Assembly (NCBI RefSeq): GCF_030519655.1 | Contig: NZ_JAUMIT010000002.1 | Location: 248,001-312,000, forward strand | Direction of reading: 5' to 3' | Origin: Wenyingzhuangia gilva | GTDB taxonomy: Bacteria > Bacteroidota > Bacteroidia > Flavobacteriales > Flavobacteriaceae | Length of the DNA: 64,000 nucleotides | Part shown: one piece after another, positions 55,570-64,000 of the stretch | Numbering within the stretch: position 1 is the first letter of the stretch | Layout: each line of letters starts with the position of its first letter | Program-made: the position numbers and the translations under genes | Notes under the pieces: model-generated | Seen by the model: the letters and a program-made list of their open reading frames with translations, nothing else | What the model was told of the DNA's origin: nothing | The model's database searches: none

Positions 55570-56097
55570 ATGCGTAAAGAAGATTGTTTTTATTTAGGCA
55601 AAATCGTTAGAAAACATAGCTTTAAAGGGGAGGTGGTTATTAAGTTAGACACTGATGAACCTGAACTGTATGAAAATTTGGAATCTGTCTTTGTCGAACA
55701 CGGCAAAGACTTGATTCCTTTTTTTATTGAAGAAAGATTGCTTCAAAAAGGAAATCAATTACGTGTGCGTTTTGAAACAGTAGATACTGAACAAGATGCA
55801 GATGCTATTATGAATTCGGGGATTTATTTACCTCTTTCATTTTTACCTAAATTAACAGGTAATAAATTTTATTTTCATGAAATTATCAACTTTACAGCTG
55901 TGGATGTAGAGTATGGTGAGTTTGGAGTTATTAATGGTGTCAATGATACGACTGCTCAACCACTATTTGAAATCATGAATAATGGAATAGAGATTTTGAT
56001 CCCAATGATTGATGAATTCATCAAAGAAATTGATCGTAAAGGTAAGCGTGTTGTTTTACAAACACCTCCTGGATTGATAGACATGTATTTGTCATAA
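55570..56097 (+). CDS. rimM: ribosome maturation factor RimM
   Basis: A 175-residue protein with the N-terminal RimM beta-barrel (YLGKIVRKHSFKGEVVIKLD) and the PRC-barrel half (about 98-170; FHEIINFTAVDVEYG, EILIPMIDEFIKEIDRKGKR). RimM binds S19 and helps mature the 16S rRNA 3' domain. It lies directly after rpsP. Confidence 0.95.
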   Translation: MRKEDCFYLGKIVRKHSFKGEVVIKLDTDEPELYENLESVFVEHGKDLIPFFIEERLLQKGNQLRVRFETVDTEQDADAIMNSGIYLPLSFLPKLTGNKFYFHEIINFTAVDVEYGEFGVINGVNDTTAQPLFEIMNNGIEILIPMIDEFIKEIDRKGKRVVLQTPPGLIDMYLS

Positions 56098-56149
56098 TTC
56101 TACTTATTTATTAGAAACATTTGTACTTTTAGGCTTTCTAAAGTTTACA

Positions 56150-56845
56150 ATGTTTCAATTCAAACAATTTTCTATTTCTCAAGACAAATCAGCCATGAAA
56201 GTGGGGACTGATGGTGTTTTGTTAGGAGCTTGGGCACCAATTACAAAAGCAAATCATATTTTGGATATTGGAACCGGAACAGGTTTAATTGCTTTAATGT
56301 TGGCACAAAGAAATGAAATAGCAAAGATTGATGCAGTAGAAATTGCAGAAAATGCTTTTACAGAGGCTCAATTAAATTTTAGCAATGCTCCTTGGTCAAA
56401 TAGATTAAAGGTGTTTAACAGTAGTCTACAAAGCTTTAAAAGCGATGTTCAGTACGACTTAATTGTCTCGAATCCACCTTATTTTACGGATACTTATCAA
56501 AATGAAGATGCTGAAAGAACTTTGGCAAGACATGTTGATAATTTGTCTTTTCAGGATTTGTTGTTTTATACCGCATCATTGTTAACAGAAAAAGGTACTT
56601 GTGCGTTTATTATTCCTTTTAGTGAAGAAAGTAATTTTATCAATTTAGCTAAAGATCAAAATTTGTATATACACAAAATAACAAGAGTAAAAGGTAGGGC
56701 AGACGTACCCGTAAAAAGGAGTTTGCTTTATTTTGCCAAAGAGCATAAAGATTGTACAAAAAATGAACTTGTGATAGAATTAGACAGACATGTTTATACC
56801 TCAGACTATATTAATTTAACCCAGTCTTTTTATTTAAAAATGTAA
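56150..56845 (+). CDS. trmN6: tRNA1(Val) (adenine(37)-N6)-methyltransferase
   Basis: A 231-residue SAM-dependent methyltransferase of the YfiC/TrmN6 type. It opens with FQFKQFSISQDKSAMKVGTD and has the SAM motif I LDIGTGTG (38-45), an acidic loop VEIAENAF and the N6-adenine catalytic motif NPPY (108-111). The enzyme would modify A37 of tRNA-Val. It follows rimM by 52 bases and probably shares its transcript, as often in flavobacteria. Confidence 0.92.
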   Translation: MFQFKQFSISQDKSAMKVGTDGVLLGAWAPITKANHILDIGTGTGLIALMLAQRNEIAKIDAVEIAENAFTEAQLNFSNAPWSNRLKVFNSSLQSFKSDVQYDLIVSNPPYFTDTYQNEDAERTLARHVDNLSFQDLLFYTASLLTEKGTCAFIIPFSEESNFINLAKDQNLYIHKITRVKGRADVPVKRSLLYFAKEHKDCTKNELVIELDRHVYTSDYINLTQSFYLKM

Positions 56846-56848
56846 TTT

Positions 56849-57229
56849 ATGAAAAAATACATAGCCATCGCTAGTTTTAGTGGTGCATTAGCGGTCATGT
56901 TAGGTGCTTTTGGAGCACATGCTTTAAAAAAGATATTATCAGTAAGTGAATTGAATAGTTTTGAAACTGGTGTTAGGTATCAAATGATTCATAGTTTATT
57001 ATTGTTGATAGTGATGTTGATTCCGATGATTACAGAGCATCAAAAGAAAAGAATAGCCAAATTTTTGATATTTGGAGTTGTATGTTTTTCAGGTTCTATT
57101 TATTTACTAACCTTGGGAGTAGTGCCTTCAAAATACATATGGTTTGTAACTCCTTTGGGAGGTTTACTCTTGCTAGCTTCTTGGATAATGATTGGAATAG
57201 ATGTCTTAAAACAAAAAACTACTTTATAA
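56849..57229 (+). CDS. DUF423 membrane protein
   Basis: A 126-residue protein with four membrane helices. GALAVMLGAFGAHALKKIL at the N-terminus and FETGVRYQMIHSLLLL are the family signature, and the end contains TPLGGLLLLASWIMIG. The family's function is unknown. It starts 3 bases after the trmN6 stop and is the last gene of the unit. Confidence 0.9.
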   Translation: MKKYIAIASFSGALAVMLGAFGAHALKKILSVSELNSFETGVRYQMIHSLLLLIVMLIPMITEHQKKRIAKFLIFGVVCFSGSIYLLTLGVVPSKYIWFVTPLGGLLLLASWIMIGIDVLKQKTTL

Positions 57230-57248
57230 TTAAATAAAGTAGTTTTTT
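57213..57248. terminator. bidirectional terminator between DUF423 and DUF4296 genes
   Basis: AAAAAACTACTTTA pairs with TAAAGTAGTTTTTT (14 bp, 8-base loop). The left arm overlaps the last codons of the DUF423 gene. A/T runs on both sides suit both converging genes. Confidence 0.85.
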
Positions 57249-57252
57249 GTTT

Positions 57253-58005
57253 TTACAGATATTTCTGTTGTTCGTATTCTCTGGTTTTTTTAATTGTAAA
57301 ATCTTCTTGCTTCTTTTTAATGTCTTCTATCTTTTTCTCGAGAATTTCTTGTTGTAGCTTTTTTATTTTTTCGATGCTTTTGTCAATAGAATCGTTTTTG
57401 ACTTTTGTGGTTAAATCAATTTTTTGATTGATTTCTTTTATGAATTTCTCTTTATCAACTAATGATTTTATACCAATACTATCTTTTAATTTTTTCTCTA
57501 ATTTTATTAAAGCATAACTAAATAAAAAATTGTTAGTTTTTTTGATAGAATCTATTTTAGTGTTTAATTCTTTTTTCTGAGTTTCTTTAAAAAGGGCAAT
57601 ATTCTTCTCGATTACTTTTTCTTGAGCCTTTTTTAAAGAATCTACTTTTTTCTCATAAATATCATCTCTTACTTTTTTTAACGCTTCTAGTTTTTCATCT
57701 ATAGATTTTTTAACCAATTTTAAAATTTCTTCATTTTGACTGATATCAGCTGTGTAATATCTTAAACTTTCGTTAAAAGTAACAGAGTCTGTTCCTTGGT
57801 CTTTGTAAACAAAACTAAGGTAGTTTATATTCCTTTCATTGTTAATGTTTTTAACACTTTGAGCGTTTCTAGCAATATAACTTTCTGTAAGTATTTTAAC
57901 CATTTTATCTTTAGGGATAAGATTTTCTGGTTTTTTAAGAATGGTATTACTATTGCAAGCTGTTAAAATGCAAACAGTCAATGTGTAAAAAAATAATTTC
58001 ATCAT
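57253..58005 (-). CDS. DUF4296 lipoprotein with long coiled coil
   Basis: A 250-residue lipoprotein (lipobox VCILTACNSN, Cys about 17). Residues about 28-110 resemble DUF4296 (PKDKMVKILTESYIARNAQS). The rest (about 110-250) is an unbroken highly charged Lys/Glu/Asp-rich helix, likely a coiled coil, which is longer than in typical DUF4296 proteins. It overlaps the stop of dihydroorotase (TAATG), an arrangement seen in related genomes. Function unknown. Confidence 0.8.
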   Translation of the reverse strand: MMKLFFYTLTVCILTACNSNTILKKPENLIPKDKMVKILTESYIARNAQSVKNINNERNINYLSFVYKDQGTDSVTFNESLRYYTADISQNEEILKLVKKSIDEKLEALKKVRDDIYEKKVDSLKKAQEKVIEKNIALFKETQKKELNTKIDSIKKTNNFLFSYALIKLEKKLKDSIGIKSLVDKEKFIKEINQKIDLTTKVKNDSIDKSIEKIKKLQQEILEKKIEDIKKKQEDFTIKKTREYEQQKYL

Positions 58006-59342
58006 TATCTATTAAATGTAATTCTTTTTCCTTTGATGTCGTCGTTAAAAACTCCGTTGTCATAAATAAGGTTTCCGTTTACAAAAGTGTGGGTAATGGT
58101 GTTGTTAAATGTTTTTCCTTCAAAAGGACTCCATCCGCATTTGTAAAGAATATTGTCTTTGTTTACCGTCCATCTTTTTTCAGGATCAACCAAAACCAAA
58201 TCTGCGTAATAACCCTCTTTTACAAAACCTCTTTTTTCAATTTCGAAAAGAATAGCTGGATTATGACACATTTTTTCTACCACTTTTTCTAAAGTAATTT
58301 TACCTTCATCAACATAGTTTAACATGGCTGGTAATGCGTGTTGTACTAATGGTCCACCACTTGGTGCCTTGGTGTAAACTTGTTGTTTTTCTTCTAAAGT
58401 ATGTGGAGCATGGTCTGTAGCAATCACATCAATTCTATCATCTAACAAAGCTCTCCATAAAGCTCCTTGGTCGTTTTTGGTTTTTACAGCAGGATTCCAT
58501 TTAATAAAAGTTCCTTTTTTAGCGTAATCATCACTATTAAAGCTTAGGTGATGTACACAAACTTCAGCAGTAATTTTCTTTTCTTTTAAAGGAATATCAT
58601 TTCTAAATAATTCTGTTTCTATCGCAGTTGATAAGTGAAAGATATGTAATCTAGCTCCTGTTTTTTCGGCTAATTTTATGGCTTTTGAAGAAGATAAGTA
58701 ACAAGCCTCTGCACTTCTGATAATAGGATGTTGAGCCATAGGAATATCTTCTCCAAACTCCTCTAAAGCTTTTTGAAAATTATCTTTAATGGTTTGTTCA
58801 TCTTCACAATGAACAGAAATCAACATTTTGGTTGATGAAAATATTTTCTCTAAAACCTCAGGATTATCTACCAACATATTTCCTGTAGAAGAACCTAAGA
58901 ATAATTTAATTCCTGCAACTTTTTTAGGATCTGTTTTTAACAATTCCTCTAAATTATCGTTGGTTCCACCAAACATAAAAGAATAGTTAGCATAAGATGT
59001 TTTTGAAGCAGTTTCAAATTTATCTTCTAATAATTCTTGAGTAGTTGCTTGTGGAACAGTATTTGGCATTTCTATAAAAGTGGTAATTCCACCTGCTACT
59101 GCAGCTCTACTTTCGGTAGCAATATTTGCTTTATGAGTAAGTCCTGGTTCTCTAAAATGAACTTGATCATCTATAGCTCCTGGCAGTAAATATTTTCCTT
59201 TGGCTTTAATTACCAAAGCACTTTTAGGCACTTTAATTTCTTTAGCGATGGTTTTAATGATGTCGTTTTCAATCAACACATCACGTTTAAATATTTTCCC
59301 TTCGTTAATAATTTTTGCCCCCTTAATTACTGTACAACCCAT
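58005..59342 (-). CDS. pyrC: dihydroorotase
   Basis: A 445-residue amidohydrolase of pyrimidine synthesis that interconverts carbamoyl aspartate and dihydroorotate. Family marks: YLLPGAIDDQVHFREPGLTH near 51-70, SVHCEDEQ, HIFHLST, and DVIATDHAPHTLEEK with the catalytic Asp. The metal motif HxH is present here as Q60-V-H62, with Gln replacing the first His. I recall the same DQVH in other Bacteroidota dihydroorotases, so it looks lineage-specific rather than a defect. The gene is 3 bases behind the DPM-type glycosyltransferase. Confidence 0.93.
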   Translation of the reverse strand: MGCTVIKGAKIINEGKIFKRDVLIENDIIKTIAKEIKVPKSALVIKAKGKYLLPGAIDDQVHFREPGLTHKANIATESRAAVAGGITTFIEMPNTVPQATTQELLEDKFETASKTSYANYSFMFGGTNDNLEELLKTDPKKVAGIKLFLGSSTGNMLVDNPEVLEKIFSSTKMLISVHCEDEQTIKDNFQKALEEFGEDIPMAQHPIIRSAEACYLSSSKAIKLAEKTGARLHIFHLSTAIETELFRNDIPLKEKKITAEVCVHHLSFNSDDYAKKGTFIKWNPAVKTKNDQGALWRALLDDRIDVIATDHAPHTLEEKQQVYTKAPSGGPLVQHALPAMLNYVDEGKITLEKVVEKMCHNPAILFEIEKRGFVKEGYYADLVLVDPEKRWTVNKDNILYKCGWSPFEGKTFNNTITHTFVNGNLIYDNGVFNDDIKGKRITFNR

Positions 59343-59345
59343 AAT

Positions 59346-60068
59346 TTATTTTTTTGTCAATCCTTTAAATTTCATTCTAATCACTCCAAAAATAGCTTCA
59401 CTAATAATAGAGCCGTCTAATTTTGAAGTTCCTTTTGTCCTATCTGTAAAAATAATAGGAACTTCTTTTATTTTAAATTTATGCAGCCATGCTTTAAATT
59501 TCATTTCTATTTGAAAAGCATATCCTGTAAACCTTATTTTACTAAAATCAATGGTTTCTAGCACTTTTCTTCTATAACAAATAAAACCAGCAGTGGTGTC
59601 AAATACTGGAATTCCTGTTACAAACTTTACATATTTAGAGGCAAAGTAAGATAACATCAATCTTTTAAAATCCCAATTGATGACATTAATTTTATTATTT
59701 ATATATCTAGAACCAATGGCAATATCGTTTTCTCCTTCTTCACAAGCATTAATTAGTCTTTGTAAATCTTTAGGATTGTGAGAAAAATCAGCATCCATTT
59801 CTAAAACATATTCATAATCTCTTTGAATGGCCCATTTAAATCCGTGAATGTAAGCTTTCCCTAATCCACGGTTGTTTGTTCTAATTTCTAGGTGTAAATT
59901 AGCATGTGTTTTTTGTAGATTTTTAATGATGTTAATGGTTCCATCGGTAGAATTATCATCTACTACTAAAATATGGTAATTAGGATCAATATCAAATACT
60001 GCTTTTATAATGGCGTTGATGTTTTCAACTTCATTAAGAGTAGGAATGATAATTAATGCCTGATTCAT
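59346..60068 (-). CDS. polyprenol phosphate mannosyltransferase-like (DPM1-type, GT2)
   Basis: A 240-residue GT2 glycosyltransferase; ATG 60068 is chosen over 60089 because MNQALIIIPTLNEVENINAI begins the fold and the promoter box overlaps the extra codons. The donor-site acidic motifs VVDDNSTDGT and EMDADFSHNP, plus GSRYI and a C-terminal FTDRTKGTSKLDGSII, match dolichol/polyprenol-phosphate mannosyl (or glucosyl) transferases. There is no membrane domain. It transfers a sugar from a nucleotide donor to a lipid carrier; the sugar cannot be told. First gene before pyrC and the DUF4296 gene. Confidence 0.88.
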   Translation of the reverse strand: MNQALIIIPTLNEVENINAIIKAVFDIDPNYHILVVDDNSTDGTINIIKNLQKTHANLHLEIRTNNRGLGKAYIHGFKWAIQRDYEYVLEMDADFSHNPKDLQRLINACEEGENDIAIGSRYINNKINVINWDFKRLMLSYFASKYVKFVTGIPVFDTTAGFICYRRKVLETIDFSKIRFTGYAFQIEMKFKAWLHKFKIKEVPIIFTDRTKGTSKLDGSIISEAIFGVIRMKFKGLTKK

Positions 60069-60086
60069 GCTTAAAATTTGTTTTGC

Positions 60087-60094
60087 CAAATTTA
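60087..60094 (-). promoter_or_regulatory. -7 promoter box for the DPM-pyrC-DUF4296 operon
   Basis: On the - strand TAAATTTG matches TAnnTTTG, 18 bases before ATG 60068. Confidence 0.6.
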
Positions 60095-60150
60095 CGTTTT
60101 TTTATTCCTAATTTTGTAGCAACATTCATTCCATATTTTAAGTAAATTAC

Positions 60151-60807
60151 ATGCTGTTAGAACTCGTAGATAATTCATATTATAACAAGCTAAGTTTGGT
60201 GTTGTTTACACCTTTATTTATGGTGTTTTTAATGTGCATGGTAGATTTAACCAGAACAAAACTTCTTTTTAAGAGTCTGTTTTCTAATCCATATTTTTAT
60301 AAATATCCACATGATTCTGTAAGTACACTTTCGTTATATCAGGTATTGGTGTTTTTGTACCTATCTGTTGTTTTTGCCCTTTTTTTGATGGTCTTGTTGT
60401 ATGATAATGAATTTATTTATCAACATTTTTTTGAGGCCTTTATACATTGTATGTATTTAAGTACAGGTTATTTTTTTGTAAAGTATTTAGTGTCAGAGTT
60501 TTTATACAATTTATCTAACAAAAAAACATACTTTAAACAAACTTTTATGCTGGAAACCAGCTACTTAGTGGTTTGGTTATTGATGGTTTTTTTGCTTTTA
60601 TGTTACGTTTTTTTACATTTAAACAGCTTTGATATTTCTCGAAATTACCTCTTAATAATCGCTCTAATAGCTTACTTTATTAGGTTTATAATCATTATTT
60701 CAAATAATAAAAACTTGCTCTCAGGCAAGATTTTGTATATTATTTTGTATCTTTGCACGCTAGAAATAGTGCCGTTTATTTATTTATTCAAAAGCTATAC
60801 AGAGTAA
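60151..60807 (+). CDS. DUF4271 membrane protein
   Basis: A 218-residue protein with five or six membrane segments (starting about residues 17, 65, 92, 128, 161, 190). The order DUF4271-hemD, divergent from the DPM-pyrC set, is typical of flavobacteria and supports the family call. Its function is unknown. It is 7 bases from hemD and probably co-transcribed. Confidence 0.85.
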   Translation: MLLELVDNSYYNKLSLVLFTPLFMVFLMCMVDLTRTKLLFKSLFSNPYFYKYPHDSVSTLSLYQVLVFLYLSVVFALFLMVLLYDNEFIYQHFFEAFIHCMYLSTGYFFVKYLVSEFLYNLSNKKTYFKQTFMLETSYLVVWLLMVFLLLCYVFLHLNSFDISRNYLLIIALIAYFIRFIIIISNNKNLLSGKILYIILYLCTLEIVPFIYLFKSYTE

Positions 60808-60814
60808 GAAAAAG

Positions 60815-61564
60815 ATGAAAGTAAAAACAATATTAGTATCTCAGCCAGAGCCTAAAACAGACCAACAATCACCCTTTTCGATTTTATCAGAAAAGCAAAA
60901 AGTGAAAATAGATTTTAGATCTTTTATTCACGTTGAAGGATTAACCGTAAGAGAGGTTCGTAACCAAAAAATTGATTTAGGAAAATATTCTGCCATTATA
61001 CTAACCAGTAGAAATGCAGTAGATCATTTTTTCAGAATTGCTGAGGAGATGAGATTCAAAGTGCCAAATGAATTAAAGTATTTTTGTCAATCAGAAGCAG
61101 TCGCATATTATTTACAAAAATATGTGGTTTACAGAAAACGTAAAATTTATGTTGGAAAAAGAACGTTTCCTGAATTGTGTGAGTTAATTAAAAAGCATAA
61201 AACAGAAAAATTCTTATTACCTTCATCAGATAAATTAAAAGATTTAATTCCTGAATCTTTAAACGCCATGGGAATTGATTGGACCAGAGCTGATTTATAT
61301 AGAACTGTAACTAGTGACTTGTCAGATTTAGAAAAAGTAACCTACGATGTTTTGGTGTTTTTCAGCCCATCTGGAATTCAATCATTATTTAAAAATTTTC
61401 CAGAGTTTAAACAAAACGATACAAGAATCGCTGTTTATGGAAATTCAACAGTTAAAGCAGCAACAGAAGCTGGTTTAAAAGTTGACATTGCTGCACCATC
61501 ACCAGAAACTCCTTCTATGACGATGGCTTTAGAAAAATATATTAAAGAAGTAAATAAAAAATAA
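60815..61564 (+). CDS. hemD: uroporphyrinogen-III synthase
   Basis: A 249-residue two-lobed enzyme that cyclises hydroxymethylbilane with inversion of ring D in heme synthesis. Visible family elements are ILVSQPEP at the N-terminus, AIILTSRNAVDHFFR (about 53-68), KFLLPSSDKLKDLIPESL, the DVLVFFSPSGIQSLFKNFPE segment (about 182-201) and RIAVYGNSTVKAATEAGLKV near the end. HemD sequences are very divergent, but these marks and the DUF4271 neighbour make the call firm. Confidence 0.9.
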   Translation: MKVKTILVSQPEPKTDQQSPFSILSEKQKVKIDFRSFIHVEGLTVREVRNQKIDLGKYSAIILTSRNAVDHFFRIAEEMRFKVPNELKYFCQSEAVAYYLQKYVVYRKRKIYVGKRTFPELCELIKKHKTEKFLLPSSDKLKDLIPESLNAMGIDWTRADLYRTVTSDLSDLEKVTYDVLVFFSPSGIQSLFKNFPEFKQNDTRIAVYGNSTVKAATEAGLKVDIAAPSPETPSMTMALEKYIKEVNKK

Positions 61565-61588
61565 TTTTTTACTTTTGAAAAAAAATAC

Positions 61589-61620
61589 AAAAGAGCCTAT
61601 TTTAATAGGCTCTTTTTTTA
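61589..61620 (+). terminator. terminator of hemD
   Basis: AAAAGAGCCTATT is followed almost at once by AATAGGCTCTTTT and a T run. The outer part of the stem is perfect; the innermost bases form the loop. Confidence 0.85.
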
Positions 61621-61633
61621 TATCAAATCACGT

Positions 61634-62215
61634 ATGTTTCAAATAGGGAAAACACTAGTATCAGAAGAAGTCATAGAAAATGATTTTGTGTGTAATATTT
61701 CGGCCTGTAAAGGAGAGTGTTGTGTAGCGGGAGAAGCAGGAGCTCCTGTGTTAGATGAGGAAATTAAAAAATTAAACGAGGTATATCCAAAAATCAAGCA
61801 TTTATTACGTTCAGAGGGAATAAAAGCTATTGAAGAACAAGGGACTTACACAACTTCTAAGTTTGGAGAGCATGAAACAACGCTAGTAAACAACAAAGAA
61901 TGTGCTTTTGTTACTTTTGATGAAAAAGGAGTTACTTCTTGTGGAATTGAACAAGCTTATAATCTTGGATTGGTAGATTGGAAAAAACCAATTTCATGTC
62001 ATTTATATCCAGTTCGTGTACAAGAGTACGAAGAATTTTCGGCTGTAAATTATCATCATTGGGAAATTTGTGATGATGCCTGTTCTTTGGGAAAAGAACT
62101 ACAGGTTCCTGTATATAAATTTTTAAAAAATGCATTGATTCTAAAGTTTGGAGAAAATTGGTATATGGAGTTAGAGAAAGTTGCTGAAGAATGGAAAAAA
62201 CAGAAGAAGAGTTAA
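61634..62215 (+). CDS. DUF3109 cysteine-rich protein
   Basis: A 193-residue protein of the DUF3109 family, related to the YkgJ-type zinc or iron-chelating proteins. Cysteines cluster in VCNISACKGECCVAGEAG (residues about 19-36), and others follow in NKECAF, SCGIEQAY, ISCHLYPVR and EICDDACSLG, a pattern suited to metal or cluster binding. The function is unknown. It follows hemD after a terminator and is probably transcribed alone. Confidence 0.88.
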   Translation: MFQIGKTLVSEEVIENDFVCNISACKGECCVAGEAGAPVLDEEIKKLNEVYPKIKHLLRSEGIKAIEEQGTYTTSKFGEHETTLVNNKECAFVTFDEKGVTSCGIEQAYNLGLVDWKKPISCHLYPVRVQEYEEFSAVNYHHWEICDDACSLGKELQVPVYKFLKNALILKFGENWYMELEKVAEEWKKQKKS

Positions 62216-62237
62216 CAAGTTTTTTCTTAAAAAAGTT

Positions 62238-62280
62238 AAAAAAAGCCTTTACAAATTCTTTGTTTGTTGGGCTTTTTTTT
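62238..62280 (+). terminator. terminator after the DUF3109 gene
   Basis: AAAAAAAGCC pairs with GGCTTTTTTT around an A/T-rich loop that holds a further ACAAA/TTTGT pairing. Confidence 0.75.
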
Positions 62281-62318
62281 ATTATCTGAAATTACTTATT
62301 TAAAACTATTTTAAATAT

Positions 62319-62340
62319 AAACACTTGTTTTTTAGTGTTT
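62319..62340 (+). promoter_or_regulatory. dyad AAACACT-N8-AGTGTTT upstream of nrdB
   Basis: A perfect 7-base inverted repeat with an 8-base T-rich spacer lies 150 bases before nrdB. It resembles but does not match the 16-base NrdR box (ACACt-N6-aGTGT), being two bases longer. It could be an operator of the ribonucleotide reductase operon. The rest of the 274-base gap shows only a terminator and AT-rich sequence. Confidence 0.3.
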
Positions 62341-62489
62341 TGTACAAAGTCAGTGTTTATGCTGCATTTTGACAGATTGTTAAGAACTTTCAAGATTTGT
62401 GGATAAGTAGTTCTTTCATTCAAGACTATTTTTTGCAATCTTTGTTAGCACGATAAAATAATAATCACACTAGAAATTAAATAATAGAT

Positions 62490-63461
62490 ATGTCTCAAAT
62501 TGAACCAATTTTACAAGACGACCCAAATAGATTCGTAATTTTTCCTATCCAACACCAAGATATTTGGGAATGGTACAAAAAACAAGAAGCAAGTATTTGG
62601 ACAGCTGAAGAAATTGACTTACATCAAGATGTTGTTGATTGGGAAAATAAATTAAATGATGATGAGCGTTATTTCATCAAACATATTTTAGCTTTTTTTG
62701 CTGCTTCCGATGGAATTGTAAACGAAAATTTAGCTGAAAACTTTGTAAGTGAAGTTCAATATGCAGAGGCAAAATTCTTCTATGGTTTCCAAATCATGAT
62801 GGAAAACATTCACTCAGAAGTATATTCTTTGTTAATTGATACTTATGTGAAAAATGAAGAAGAAAAAAACAAACTTTTTAAAGCTATTGAATATTTCCCA
62901 GCGATTAAGTTAAAAGCAGATTGGGCTTTAAAATGGATAGAGTCAGAATCTTTTGCCGAACGCTTGATTGCTTTTGCAGCAGTTGAAGGGATTTTCTTTT
63001 CAGGTAGTTTCTGTGCAATCTTCTGGATGAAAAAACGTGGATTGTTACCAGGATTAACCTTTTCTAACGAGTTGATTTCTCGTGATGAAGGATTACACTG
63101 TGATTTTGCAGTACACTTACACAACAACCATATTGTAAATAAAGTACCTAAAGATCGTATCAAAGAAATTATTATTGATGCTTTAGATATTGAGAAAGTA
63201 TTTATTACAGAATCCTTACCAGTAAGTTTAATTGGAATGAATGCTAAATTGATGAGTCAATACTTAGAATTTGTAACAGACAGACTTTTAGTTGAATTTG
63301 GATGTGAAAGAGTGTATAATTCTAGCAATCCTTTCGACTTTATGGATATGATATCATTAGAAGGGAAAACAAACTTTTTTGAAAAAAGAGTTTCAGAATA
63401 CCAAAAAGCAGGAGTAAAATCTGGTGGAACAGGAGAAATTAGCTTTGATGCTGATTTTTAA
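62490..63461 (+). CDS. nrdB: class Ia ribonucleotide reductase, small subunit
   Basis: A 323-residue radical-generating subunit. Di-metal ligands and radical site are visible: [12 protein letters not shown] (Glu79), [20 protein letters not shown] with the radical-type Tyr98 and the ExxH pair Glu105/His108, and the second ligand set in [11 protein letters not shown] and [17 protein letters not shown]. The C-terminal tail (FDADF) would dock on NrdA. There is no ATP-cone at its N-terminus; the cone is on NrdA. nrdA follows after 105 bases on the same strand. Confidence 0.96.
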   Translation: MSQIEPILQDDPNRFVIFPIQHQDIWEWYKKQEASIWTAEEIDLHQDVVDWENKLNDDERYFIKHILAFFAASDGIVNENLAENFVSEVQYAEAKFFYGFQIMMENIHSEVYSLLIDTYVKNEEEKNKLFKAIEYFPAIKLKADWALKWIESESFAERLIAFAAVEGIFFSGSFCAIFWMKKRGLLPGLTFSNELISRDEGLHCDFAVHLHNNHIVNKVPKDRIKEIIIDALDIEKVFITESLPVSLIGMNAKLMSQYLEFVTDRLLVEFGCERVYNSSNPFDFMDMISLEGKTNFFEKRVSEYQKAGVKSGGTGEISFDADF

Positions 63462-63566
63462 GAATAAATAAATTAATCACTTTTTTTAATATGCTACAAT
63501 GCTATGAAAATAGTGTTGATAGGATGTTATTCTCTAAAAACTAACTAATTTAAAAGATAAAGGCAT

Positions 63567-64000
63567 ATGTACGTAATTAAAAGAGATGGACACAAAGAGT
63601 CTGTGATGTTTGATAAAATCACGGCTAGAATTAGAAAAATTTGTTACGGATTAAACCCATTGGTAGATCCAGTAAAAGTAGCAATGCGTGTGATTGAAGG
63701 GTTGTATGATGGAGTCACCACTTCTGAATTAGATAACTTAGCAGCAGAAATTGCCGCAACCTTAACTACAGCACATCCTGACTATGCAAAGTTAGCGGCA
63801 AGAATTTCAGTATCTAACTTACACAAGAATACAGAAAAATCTTTTTCTGCAACCATGAAAGAATTGTATGAGTATGTAAACCCGCGTACAGGTTTGGCAT
63901 CTCCATTGCTTTCAGATGAAGTGTATAAAGTAATTGAGGAAAATTCAGCTTTATTAGATTCCTCAATTGTATATGATAGAGATTTTAACTACGATTATTT
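63567..64000 (+). CDS. nrdA: class Ia ribonucleotide reductase, large subunit (cut by window end)
   Basis: The first 144 codons are present. The protein begins with an ATP-cone, the allosteric activity domain ([40 protein letters not shown], about 1-90), then enters the catalytic N-region ([20 protein letters not shown]). With NrdB it reduces ribonucleoside diphosphates. The ATG at 63567 follows an AAAGG-rich stretch. The presence of the cone means dATP inhibition is probably intact. Confidence 0.95.
   Translation, partial: MYVIKRDGHKESVMFDKITARIRKICYGLNPLVDPVKVAMRVIEGLYDGVTTSELDNLAAEIAATLTTAHPDYAKLAARISVSNLHKNTEKSFSATMKELYEYVNPRTGLASPLLSDEVYKVIEENSALLDSSIVYDRDFNYDY

Noticed and set aside
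58005-59342. Dihydroorotase as an inactive paralogue because HxH reads QxH
   Set aside because: All other family motifs, including the catalytic Asp region, are intact, and the same DQVH form is, as far as I recall, normal in Bacteroidota dihydroorotases.
62319-62340. Calling the nrdB upstream dyad an NrdR box
   Set aside because: The spacing is two bases longer than the NrdR consensus, the second box usually present is missing, and NrdR cannot be confirmed here. It is kept only as an unnamed dyad.

Overview
The window comes from an AT-rich genome of the Bacteroidota, most likely a marine member of the Flavobacteriaceae. The signs are the SusC/SusD pair with a hybrid two-component regulator, lipoproteins with a Bacteroidota-style lipobox, a type IX (T9SS) C-terminal sorting domain, repeated promoter boxes of the flavobacterial form TAnnTTTG, and conserved flavobacterial gene neighbours (DUF4271-hemD, DPM synthase-pyrC-DUF4296, rpsP-rimM, thrS-infC-rpmI-rplT). 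No species can be named from the sequence alone.

Layout. 1-700: the end of a leftward unit with tRNA-Leu, tsaE and a partial alanine dehydrogenase. 896-29869: one polysaccharide utilisation locus (PUL), all on the + strand. It begins with a 1362-residue hybrid two-component regulator, followed by about 2.4 kb of insertion-sequence debris (an internally deleted IS256-type remnant, a frameshifted IS3-type remnant and the tail of an unknown gene). Then come susC, susD, two modular surface lipoproteins, a lipoprotein with a metzincin-type zinc motif, a double-module GH43, a single GH43, a very large FG-GAP/ASPIC-UnbV + vanadium-haloperoxidase-like + T9SS protein, a GH127 and a GH2. The enzyme set (GH127 beta-L-arabinofuranosidase family, GH43, GH2 beta-galactosidase family) points to an arabinose- and galactose-containing glycan; that substrate is an inference. 

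29984-36268: housekeeping genes: tRNA-Lys, aroK, a phosphoribosyltransferase, an S4 protein, an FKBP lipoprotein, a DUF1697 protein and pta-ackA. 36424-38752: an outer-membrane barrel protein and a leftward pair of related unknown secreted proteins. The first of the pair has a (TATTC)n pentanucleotide repeat that forms the hydrophobic core of its signal peptide. This is a strong candidate for slippage-driven phase variation and is the most unusual feature here. 38850-43065: terC and the leftward thrS-infC-rpmI-rplT operon, where infC appears to use an ATA start. 43247-57229: an AraC regulator, guaA (apparently leaderless), a LysM/receptor-like protein, an epimerase, a 5-FTHF cyclo-ligase with an HD hydrolase, SCO, rseP, a cation/proton antiporter, rpsP-rimM-trmN6-DUF423. 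57253-60068: the leftward DPM synthase-pyrC-DUF4296 set. 60151-64000: DUF4271-hemD, DUF3109 and class Ia ribonucleotide reductase nrdB-nrdA (nrdA cut by the window end).

The PUL genes probably work together as follows. Surface lipoproteins and SusCD bind and import oligosaccharides, GH43, GH127 and GH2 trim arabinofuranosyl and galactosyl residues, and the hybrid regulator senses a product in the periplasm. The roles of the haloperoxidase-like fusion and the zinc-motif lipoprotein in such a locus are open questions.
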